Positions 5,822 to 11,564 of a DNA stretch of 14,741 nucleotides are shown here, piece by piece. The position numbers were made by a program, and so were the translations under genes. This DNA is from an uncultured bacterium. GTDB taxonomy: Bacteria > Patescibacteriota > Minisyncoccia > Phycocordibacterales > UBA9973. The notes below the pieces were generated by a model. That model made no database searches. It was given only the letters and a program-made list of their open reading frames with translations, and was not told the origin of the DNA. The number at the start of each line of letters is the position of its first letter. The stretch's first letter is position 1. The DNA lies in the NCBI GenBank assembly GCA_903891365.1, contig CAITEG010000067.1:1-14741 (forward strand), read 5' to 3'.

Positions 5822-7239
5822 TGAAAAATTATAAACAACAATTTGGGAGCAAGAAGATTACAGTCATGGGGCTAGGCCTTCTTGGTCGTGGGATAGGGTA
5901 TACTAAATTCTTAGCAGAATGTGGGGCGGATTTGATTGTGACTGATTTGAAAACAAAAGAGCAGTTGGCTGCATCACTTAAGGTATTGAGTAAATTTAAA
6001 AACATAAAGTATATGTTAGGTGAGCACAGATTAGAAGATTTCAAGGGCAGAGACATGATTATGAAAGCTGCTGGTGTGCCTCTTGATTCTATTTATATAA
6101 AAGAAGCAAAGAAAAATGGGATCCCTGTTGAGATGGATGTGTCTTTATTTGCGAAAACTGCGCCAGAGGTTATGGTCATAGGAGTGACTGGTACAAGAGG
6201 CAAGAGTATGACGACTACTCTTATATATGAGATTTTGAAAGCCAATGAAAAGTTCTTGAAGAGGAGTGTTTATGTCGGAGGCAACCTTCGTGGTGTAGCA
6301 ACTTTACCACTCCTTAAAAAAGTAAGGGGTCGCGCTTCAATGGACACTGCGCGACATGATTCTGCAGAATCAGACATCCTAGTTTGCGAATTAGATTCTT
6401 GGCAGCTTCAAGGATTTGGAGAGGCGAAACTTTCTCCTTCTATTTCTGTATTCACAACCTTTATGCCGGATCATATGAATTATTATAAAGATGATATGGA
6501 GAAATACTTTGGAGATAAAGCAAACATTTTCAAATATCAAAAAAAGGATGACACCTTAGTAATCTTGCCTGATATGAAGAAGTTTATAAAAAAAGAAGAT
6601 GTGAAAGGTAAACTAATAATCACAGATAGAAAAGAGGTAGATGCCTGGAAGTTCAATGTGAAAGGGGATCACCATAGAAACAACTTGGCTTGTGCTGTGA
6701 AAGTCGCAGAAGTTCTCGGTATACCAGAGGCTAAAATTAAAAAAGTTGTCTCAAAATTTAAGGGCCTTGAAGGGCGTTTAGAATTTCTTAAATCTTATAA
6801 AGGTATCAAAATATATAATGATAATAATGCCACCACTCCCGAAGCCACTATCGCCGGCATCGAAGCTTTAATTTCTGGAAGTCGGACTTCCAGAAATCTA
6901 GTGAAGTCGGACTTCACTAGATATAAAAAGATTATTTTAATTTGTGGTGGGGCGGATAAGGGACTTAACTTGGATAATTTTGTGAAAGTTGTAAATGAGA
7001 ATTGTAAGAGTGTAGTAATGATTCCAGGGACAGGGACGGAGAGATTAATTACTAATTACCAATTACAAATTACTAATGAAGTAGGTAGGGATTTGAAAGA
7101 TATAGTAAAGAGTGCTTTAGCACAAGCAAAAAAGGGCGACATAATCCTTTTCTCCCCAGCCTTTGCCTCTTTTGGAATGTTCAATAACGAGTACGAAAGG
7201 AATGATTTGTTTATTAAGATAATTAAAGGATTGAAATAA
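5821..7239 (+). CDS. murD: UDP-MurNAc-L-alanine:D-glutamate ligase MurD with several inserted repeats
   Basis: Cytoplasmic Mur ligase that adds D-glutamate to UDP-MurNAc-L-Ala. The Rossmann-like start ITVMGLGLLGRGIGYTKFLAECGADLIVTD is typical of MurD. The P-loop is GTRGKSMTT (124-132, Lys128), with Arg126 where GTNGKT proteins have Asn. ILVCELDSWQLQG, FTTFMPDHMNYYKDDMEKYFGDKANIF, YNDNNATTPEATIAGIEAL and ILICGGADKGLNLDNFV complete the family pattern. FSPAFASFGMFNNEYERNDLF is the usual C-terminus. At 472 residues it is longer than E. coli MurD (438). The excess matches three repeat-bearing segments: residues about 169-185 (GC-rich hairpin and a 16-nt palindrome), 351-368 (two tandem 27-nt palindromes) and 409-419 (7-nt tandem repeat). 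All lie between conserved blocks and keep the frame, so the enzyme is probably active. Confidence 0.94.
   Translation: MKNYKQQFGSKKITVMGLGLLGRGIGYTKFLAECGADLIVTDLKTKEQLAASLKVLSKFKNIKYMLGEHRLEDFKGRDMIMKAAGVPLDSIYIKEAKKNGIPVEMDVSLFAKTAPEVMVIGVTGTRGKSMTTTLIYEILKANEKFLKRSVYVGGNLRGVATLPLLKKVRGRASMDTARHDSAESDILVCELDSWQLQGFGEAKLSPSISVFTTFMPDHMNYYKDDMEKYFGDKANIFKYQKKDDTLVILPDMKKFIKKEDVKGKLIITDRKEVDAWKFNVKGDHHRNNLACAVKVAEVLGIPEAKIKKVVSKFKGLEGRLEFLKSYKGIKIYNDNNATTPEATIAGIEALISGSRTSRNLVKSDFTRYKKIILICGGADKGLNLDNFVKVVNENCKSVVMIPGTGTERLITNYQLQITNEVGRDLKDIVKSALAQAKKGDIILFSPAFASFGMFNNEYERNDLFIKIIKGLK
6329..6355 (+). repeat. GC-rich hairpin in murD
   Basis: GTCGCGC (6329-6335) and GCGCGAC (6349-6355) are perfect 7-nt inverted copies with a 13-nt loop. 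The stem is all G/C except one pair and stands out in an AT-rich gene. It encodes part of an extra segment (RGRASMDTARHD) placed between LKKV and the conserved DILVCELDSWQ block. Confidence 0.65.
6357..6372 (+). repeat. 16-nt perfect palindrome in murD
   Basis: TGATTCTGCAGAATCA is perfectly self-complementary and starts 1 nt after the GC-rich hairpin. It is flanked by direct copies of GACAT (6353-6357 and 6373-6377), the left copy overlapping its first base. Together with the hairpin it forms the extra segment at residues 169-185. Confidence 0.6.
6871..6897 (+). repeat. Short palindromic element in murD, first of a tandem pair
   Basis: A perfect 27-nt inverted repeat, with 13-nt arms around a central G at 6884: ATTTCTG + GAAGTCGGACTTC + CAGAAAT. 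Here the core is read as (G)GA-AGT-CGG-ACT-TC, encoding S-G-S-R-T-S-R. It shares its last two bases with the next element. Confidence 0.88.
6896..6922 (+). repeat. Short palindromic element in murD, second of a tandem pair
   Basis: A perfect 27-nt inverted repeat, with 13-nt arms around a central G at 6909: ATCTAGT + GAAGTCGGACTTC + ACTAGAT. Its inner part is identical to the tsaD copy over 26 nt when the adjoining AAT is included, and both encode N-L-V-K-S-D-F-T. Confidence 0.88.
7046..7073 (+). repeat. Heptanucleotide tandem repeat in murD
   Basis: Four consecutive 7-nt units of the form NAATTAC (taattac, taattac, caattac, aaattac). Because 7 is not a multiple of 3, the units are read in rotating frames, giving L-I-T-N-Y-Q-L-Q-I-T-N at residues 409-419. 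It lies in a variable segment between VVMIPGTGTE and the next helix. Confidence 0.7.
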
Positions 7240-7240
7240 T

Positions 7241-7840
7241 ATGAAAAAACAAATTTTGTTTATACATGGAGGAAGTTGCTATGAAAAAATGGAAGATTTG
7301 TATGAATACCTTCGTACAAAACCAATTAATTTAAATAAAGACAAAAAATGGACTGAATTACTAAATATTAATTTAGGAGAAAATTATGAAGTTATTTCTC
7401 CAACAATGCCCATAAAGCACAACGCAGATTATGAAGCTTGGAAAATTTGGTTTGAAAGATATGTAGAATTTATAGAAAAAGAAGTAATATTGATAGGGCA
7501 TTCATTGGGTGGAACATTTGTATTGAAATATTTATCTGAAAATAGTTTTTCTAAAAGAATTTCTCAACTTCATTTAATAGCGCCCGCTGTTTTTGATGAC
7601 GGACTTACTTCAGAGAAACTTTTAACTTTTAGCTTTGATATCACAAAGATTAATATAATTTCTGATATTTGTAGTGATATTCATTTATGGGCATCCAAAG
7701 ATGATGATTGTGTTTCTTTTGAAAATTCTGAAAGAGTAAAAGAGAATCTTCCTAGTATAGAATTTCATGTATTTGAAGATAAAAAACATTTTAATGATCC
7801 TACATTCCCTGAACTTTTAGAAGTTATAAAAAAGAAGTAA
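7241..7840 (+). CDS. Small alpha/beta hydrolase, RBBP9/YdeN-like
   Basis: A 199-residue protein with a full alpha/beta-hydrolase catalytic set. ILFIHGG at residues 5-11 is the oxyanion-side strand. GHSLGG places the nucleophile at Ser88. The acid is likely within DDD at 154-156 (WASKDDDC), and His183 in DKKHFND is the base. Length and order fit the RBBP9/YdeN family of small serine hydrolases, whose substrates are mostly unknown. There is no signal peptide, so it should be cytoplasmic. It begins 1 nt after the murD stop (TAATATG) and so is translationally linked to the mur genes, although no cell-wall role is evident. Its base composition is more AT-rich than murE or murC, which fits later arrival in the operon. 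Esterase or peptidase activity is a guess from the family. Confidence 0.8.
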   Translation: MKKQILFIHGGSCYEKMEDLYEYLRTKPINLNKDKKWTELLNINLGENYEVISPTMPIKHNADYEAWKIWFERYVEFIEKEVILIGHSLGGTFVLKYLSENSFSKRISQLHLIAPAVFDDGLTSEKLLTFSFDITKINIISDICSDIHLWASKDDDCVSFENSERVKENLPSIEFHVFEDKKHFNDPTFPELLEVIKKK

Positions 7841-7847
7841 AATATTT

Positions 7848-8333
7848 ATGAAGAAACAACTTACACTCTGTCTTATATATAAGCACCCTAAAATACTTCT
7901 TGGGATGAAAAAGCGAGGGTTTGGAGTTGGTAGATGGAATGGCTTTGGGGGAAAAGTTTCAGAAAATGAAACAGTAGAAGAAGCAGCAATTAGAGAATTA
8001 AAAGAAGAAGCAAACATAGAAGCAACAAATATTTCTAAAATAGGAATATTGAGTCTTGGGTTTGAGAATGATCCGAAAATTTTAGAGATGCATGTATTTT
8101 GGGTTTCTAGTTTTAAAGGAGAAATACAAGAATCTGAAGAAATGAGACCCGAATGGTTTTCTGTAGAAGATATTCCTTATGACGATATGTGGTCTAGTGA
8201 TATGCATTGGTATCCGATTTTTTTATCTGGTAAAAAATTTAGAGGAAGATTTCTCTTTGATAAGCCATCTGACGCAGAGTATTCTGCAAAAATTTTAGAG
8301 AAAGAATTATTAGAAGTAGATAATTTAGATTAA
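7848..8333 (+). CDS. MTH1-like NUDIX hydrolase, probable oxidised purine dNTP diphosphatase
   Basis: A 161-residue NUDIX protein. The Nudix box GX5EX7REUXEEXGU is present at residues 35-57 (G35, E41, R49, E50, E53, E54), with Asn56 in place of the usual Gly. GRWNGFGGKV (28-37) and the later MRPEWFSVEDIPYDDMW closely follow the layout of human MTH1 (NUDT1), which hydrolyses 8-oxo-dGTP and 2-OH-dATP to monophosphates. Asn31 matches the MTH1 base-contacting Asn33. In the MTH1 W-P-D-D motif this protein has W-S-S-D, so the equivalent of Asp120 is kept but that of Asp119 is Ser, which may alter base preference. It lies 7 nt after the hydrolase stop and 1 nt before the DUF1653 gene. The likely role is nucleotide-pool sanitation; the substrate is inferred. 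Confidence 0.87.
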   Translation: MKKQLTLCLIYKHPKILLGMKKRGFGVGRWNGFGGKVSENETVEEAAIRELKEEANIEATNISKIGILSLGFENDPKILEMHVFWVSSFKGEIQESEEMRPEWFSVEDIPYDDMWSSDMHWYPIFLSGKKFRGRFLFDKPSDAEYSAKILEKELLEVDNLD

Positions 8334-8334
8334 T

Positions 8335-8574
8335 ATGAAAAACTTGGAGATAGGAGCGATATATAAGCATTATAAAGGGTCCAAGGTGAAGGTGGTTGGA
8401 GAAGCCTTTCATAGTGAGACTATGGAGCCATTGGTTATCTATATACATCTAGAAGATGGAACTTCTTGGGCTCGTCCGAAAGAGATGTTCTTAGAGAATG
8501 TAATAGTGAATGGAGTCGAAATAGAAAGATTTGAAAAGATTGATAGTGAAATTTTAATTAAACCAAGTAAATAA
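8335..8574 (+). CDS. DUF1653 family protein
   Basis: A 79-residue protein with the DUF1653 pattern. IGAIYKHYKGSKVKVVGEAFHSETMEPLVIYIHLEDGTSWARPKEMFLENV covers the characteristic K-H-Y-K-G start, the HSET-E--V-Y strand and the W-R-P--M-F turn. Members are small, probably all-beta, cytoplasmic proteins of unknown biochemical role, often found next to housekeeping or nucleotide-related genes. No membrane segment or catalytic motif is seen. It is separated by one base from both its upstream neighbour (NUDIX) and its downstream neighbour (murC), with the same TAATATG junction each time. Co-translation is therefore likely, but its relation to wall synthesis is unknown. Confidence 0.85.
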   Translation: MKNLEIGAIYKHYKGSKVKVVGEAFHSETMEPLVIYIHLEDGTSWARPKEMFLENVIVNGVEIERFEKIDSEILIKPSK

Positions 8575-8575
8575 T

Positions 8576-9916
8576 ATGGAACTAGACTTAACAAAAATTA
8601 AAAATGTTCACTTTATAGGCATCGGAGGGATTGGTATTTCTGCAGTGGCTAGGATGATGGTACACGAGGGGAAGACTGTGACGGGGCAAGATATGCAAGG
8701 TGGAGAAATTGTGGATGAACTTATGAAGCTTGGTATACAGGTTAAAATTGGTCAGTCTTATGAGAATATTCCAGCTGATGCAGACCTCATAGTCTACACT
8801 ATCGCTATCGATACTTATGACCCAGAACTTTCTAAAAAGATAAAATCTTTGGAATATTCGGAAGTCGGACTTCCGAATATTTGGGTTCGTTCATATCCTC
8901 AAATGCTCGATACTATAAGCAAGGACAAGTATACGATAGCTGTTTCAGGAACTCACGGCAAGACGACAACGACCGCTATGATAGCAGAGATACTGAAAGA
9001 CAATGGAGATGATCCGACTGTGATAGTAGGAAGCTTGCTTGTCGGAGAGAAGAGCAATTTTATCGCAGGTAAGGGTAAGTACTTTGTTGTTGAAGCTTGT
9101 GAGTATCGTCGTTCATTTCTCAATATTAATCCGAAAGTTTTAGTTATTACAAATATAGATGAAGATCACTTAGACTATTATAAAGATATCGAAGATATAA
9201 AGAATGCTTTCCACGAGATGGCGGTGAAGGTCCCAGCTGATGGTTTTGTAGTTTGTAATATAGCCGATGATAATATCTCCGATGTGGTAAAAGATATAAA
9301 TGCAAGAGTCATAGACTGGCAGGAATTTTATAATGGAGAACTTAAGCTCAAAGTTCCCGGTATTCACAATAAGAAAGATGCCGCCGCCGCTATCGCTGTC
9401 ACTGTGAACTTGGGACTAAGTAAAGAAGTTTCAGAGAAGTTTGTTTGTAATTTCCCTGGTACTTGGCGACGCTTTGAATTTAAGGGCAAGCTTGCAAGTG
9501 GTGTCTTGGTTTACGATGATTATGCTCATCATCCGACAGAGATAAAAGCGACGCTTGAAGGTTTCCGTGAACTTTATTCAAAAGGAGATGGATGGAAAGT
9601 CACAGTAGTCTTCCAGCCTCATCTTTTTTCTCGCACGAAGTCACTCCTTCAGGATTTCTCAGAGAGTTTCAGCGATGCTGATGAAGTTCTTCTTCTACCT
9701 ATATATTATGCTCGTGAAGTAGATGATGGCACTATATCCTCCTACATACTTTCAGATGAGATAAATAAGAAAACTAATAATTCCAAAGCTTTTTCTAATT
9801 TTGAAGAACTCGAAAGTTACTTAGGAGCTGAGCTCCTCAATATGGGGGAGAAGAATGTAGTAGTGACTATGGGAGCTGGGGAAGCTTTTAAGGTTGCCGA
9901 TTTTCTTTTAAAGTAA
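8576..9916 (+). CDS. murC: UDP-N-acetylmuramate:L-alanine ligase MurC with one inserted palindrome
   Basis: First Mur ligase of the pathway; it attaches L-alanine to UDP-MurNAc in the cytoplasm using ATP. HFIGIGGIGISAVARMM at the N-terminus (G15-x-G17-G18-x-G20) is the UDP-binding Rossmann loop. GTHGKTT at 125-131 (Lys129) is the P-loop. EACEYRRSFLNINPKVLVITNIDEDHLDYYKD is the central signature. WRRFEFKG, VYDDYAHHPTEIKATL and FQPHLFSRT mark the C-terminal domain. Its 446 residues are close to the usual 450-490. Residues about 93-102 are encoded by a 29-nt palindrome just before the conserved SYPQML segment; the reading frame is intact. It follows DUF1653 by one base, with no Shine-Dalgarno sequence. 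In a typical dcw cluster mraY, ftsW and murG would lie between murD and murC; here they are absent and three unrelated genes occupy the place. Confidence 0.96.
   Translation: MELDLTKIKNVHFIGIGGIGISAVARMMVHEGKTVTGQDMQGGEIVDELMKLGIQVKIGQSYENIPADADLIVYTIAIDTYDPELSKKIKSLEYSEVGLPNIWVRSYPQMLDTISKDKYTIAVSGTHGKTTTTAMIAEILKDNGDDPTVIVGSLLVGEKSNFIAGKGKYFVVEACEYRRSFLNINPKVLVITNIDEDHLDYYKDIEDIKNAFHEMAVKVPADGFVVCNIADDNISDVVKDINARVIDWQEFYNGELKLKVPGIHNKKDAAAAIAVTVNLGLSKEVSEKFVCNFPGTWRRFEFKGKLASGVLVYDDYAHHPTEIKATLEGFRELYSKGDGWKVTVVFQPHLFSRTKSLLQDFSESFSDADEVLLLPIYYAREVDDGTISSYILSDEINKKTNNSKAFSNFEELESYLGAELLNMGEKNVVVTMGAGEAFKVADFLLK
8853..8881 (+). repeat. Short palindromic element in murC
   Basis: A perfect 29-nt inverted repeat, with 14-nt arms around a central G at 8867: AATATTCG + GAAGTCGGACTTC + CGAATATT. 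It is read as GAA-GTC-GGA-CTT, a third frame compared with the murD copies. It shares 15 nt (GGAAGTCGGACTTCC) with the first murD element, but its outer arms are different. Confidence 0.88.
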
Positions 9917-9924
9917 ATTGAGAG

Positions 9925-9930
9925 TATAAT
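9925..9930 (+). promoter_or_regulatory. -10 box of the SIMPL gene, leaderless type
   Basis: A perfect TATAAT ends 6 nt (ACAAAT) before the ATG at 9937. The -35 region is only weakly matched (TTTCTT with a 17-nt spacer). The box falls directly after the murC stop, so the gene probably has its own leaderless transcript even though it follows the mur operon closely. Confidence 0.65.
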
Positions 9931-9936
9931 ACAAAT

Positions 9937-10665
9937 ATGGAAAACAACAAATTTTTAATGTTTTTAAATTCTAGACTTCTTGTAGGTCTTGGAATTGTAG
10001 TAGCAGCTTTTATAGGAGCTTATACTTTTTATCAAGTTAGATCATTCGATAATACTTTAACTGTTACAGGAAGTACCACGAAAGCGGTGACTTCAGATCA
10101 TGTAAAGTGGGTAGGAGTTATCAATCGTGTTGTTAAAGCAAGTACACTAAAAGCTGGTTATGCGGATATGGCAAGTGACTTAGTAAATGTAAAAGGTTTC
10201 TTAAAAGAAAAGAATATTCCTGATAATCAAATAGTTATTTCTCCTGTATTTATGGATCAGAATTATGATCAGCCTCAAAGTGCTGAGAGAAGTTATACTC
10301 TTCGTCAGAATATAGAAATAAATTCAAGTGATGTAAATGCTATATCTGATATAGCCAAGAATATTCAGCCTCTTATTGAAAAAGGGGTTATCTTCTCAAC
10401 TTCATCTCTTGAGTTTACTTATACAAAGCTTCCAGAAGAGCGTGTTACTATGCTCTCTGATGCTGTGAAAGATGCGAAAGCTCGTGCAGTGAGTCTAGCT
10501 ACTTCTAGTGGTAAGAATATAGGACAGCTTAAAAGTGCTTCTTCAGGAGTAGTGCAAGTTATGTCTGCAAATTCTACTGATGTCTCAGACTATGGTTCTT
10601 ATGATACTTCAAAAATTGAGAAGAATATAATGATGACAGTAAAAGCTACATTTACACTCAAATAA
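9937..10665 (+). CDS. SIMPL (DUF541) domain protein, membrane-anchored
   Basis: A 242-residue protein with an N-terminal membrane anchor (about residues 12-30, LLVGLGIVVAAFIGAYTFY) and the rest predicted outside the membrane. The outer part follows the SIMPL/DUF541 (YggE-like) pattern. TLTVTGSTTKAVTSDHVKWVGVINR is the opening strand. The middle GFLKEKNIPDNQIVISPVFMDQNY precedes YTLRQNIEINSSDVNAISDIAKNI. DAKARAVSLATSSGKNIGQLKS is the helix typical of the family. SIMPL proteins form oligomeric assemblies and are linked in some bacteria to oxidative-stress tolerance or envelope integrity; the role here is unproven. It is followed after 2 nt by the Ig-like membrane protein gene, so the two are probably co-transcribed as an envelope pair. 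Confidence 0.85.
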   Translation: MENNKFLMFLNSRLLVGLGIVVAAFIGAYTFYQVRSFDNTLTVTGSTTKAVTSDHVKWVGVINRVVKASTLKAGYADMASDLVNVKGFLKEKNIPDNQIVISPVFMDQNYDQPQSAERSYTLRQNIEINSSDVNAISDIAKNIQPLIEKGVIFSTSSLEFTYTKLPEERVTMLSDAVKDAKARAVSLATSSGKNIGQLKSASSGVVQVMSANSTDVSDYGSYDTSKIEKNIMMTVKATFTLK

Positions 10666-10667
10666 AA

Positions 10668-11522
10668 ATGAAAAAATATTTTATATTTTTTATCTTAATA
10701 TATTTTGCTTTTACTCAAAGTGCTCATGCTATTGATGTTTCTAATACCGGTTTTGTCCCGGGGCAGATTTGGTATTCCAAAGACACTATTGTTGAAGGGG
10801 ATACAGTGAAGGTCTATACCGCTGTTTGGAACAATTCTACTTCACCCTTATCTACCAAGGTAGAATTCTACGATCAAAATGTCATACTCGGTACCAGAGA
10901 TATAGTAGTAAATCCTTTAGAATTAAAAGAGACAGATATCTCTTGGAAAGTAACTGCTGGAGACCATATCATCACTGCGAAGATTATTTCTCCTAGTGTA
11001 AGTGTTAGTGGGAAGAAGCAGGCTGTCGTTGTTGATAATTTTACAACAGAAGCTTCTCATACTTTTGTCCCAGTGGTAGTGCAGACGATAAACGGTCAGC
11101 CTGCGACGAGTACAGATGTAATAAAGAGTCAGATAGATAAAGCAACTTCATCACTAGATAATATTTTACCTACTTCTATCACTACGCCTGTTAGTCAGGG
11201 CTTGAATGATGTCTCTACTTTTAGGAATGATGTTTACAATAAAGTCTCTACAAGTCTACAGGATACAAAGAAAAGTTTAGACCTTCTCAATATCGGTAAT
11301 ACTAAAGTTGAGACTCCTGTCGCTAAGACTGATGCTAAGGTTATTAGTCCAAGTAAGACTACTACAGGAGACCAAGTAAGTAAGCCTATGGCTTATATTA
11401 AGCTTTTCTTTTTATCCATACTTTCTTTCTTGTTTGGTAGTAGTTTAGTTTTCTATTCAGTTATAATTCTCGTTCTTTTCTTTATAATTCGTTTTATTTA
11501 TCGTAAAATAAGAAACAGATAA
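10668..11522 (+). CDS. Secreted, C-terminally membrane-anchored protein with an Ig-like domain
   Basis: A 284-residue protein with a clear signal peptide: MKK, a hydrophobic stretch to about residue 17, and likely cleavage after S-A-H-A (about residue 22). Residues about 28-125 form a beta-rich region resembling CARDB/Ig-like domains. W-Y-S-K-D-T-I-V-E-G-D-T-V-K-V-Y-T-A-V-W-N-N is the pattern of the first strands, and TAGDHIITAKI is a later strand. A Ser/Thr-rich linker and a short helical part follow (about 150-235). One or two hydrophobic segments (about 241-275) and a basic tail (RKIRNR) end the protein. This suggests an extracellular domain anchored in the membrane with a short cytoplasmic tail. 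I do not recognise a named family member. Its position between SIMPL and the MreD-like/PBP2 genes suggests an envelope function. Confidence 0.75.
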   Translation: MKKYFIFFILIYFAFTQSAHAIDVSNTGFVPGQIWYSKDTIVEGDTVKVYTAVWNNSTSPLSTKVEFYDQNVILGTRDIVVNPLELKETDISWKVTAGDHIITAKIISPSVSVSGKKQAVVVDNFTTEASHTFVPVVVQTINGQPATSTDVIKSQIDKATSSLDNILPTSITTPVSQGLNDVSTFRNDVYNKVSTSLQDTKKSLDLLNIGNTKVETPVAKTDAKVISPSKTTTGDQVSKPMAYIKLFFLSILSFLFGSSLVFYSVIILVLFFIIRFIYRKIRNR

Positions 11523-11528
11523 GGATGT

Positions 11529-11558
11529 TTGTCAAAAGAGAGTATGCTCTAGTATAAT
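11529..11558 (+). promoter_or_regulatory. Promoter of the MreD-like/PBP2 unit, leaderless type
   Basis: TTGTCA (11529-11534), an 18-nt spacer and a perfect TATAAT (11553-11558) form the best-defined promoter of the plus-strand genes. The -10 box ends 6 nt (GGACTT) before the ATG at 11565, so the mRNA is predicted to begin at the start codon. Confidence 0.75.
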
Positions 11559-11564
11559 GGACTT

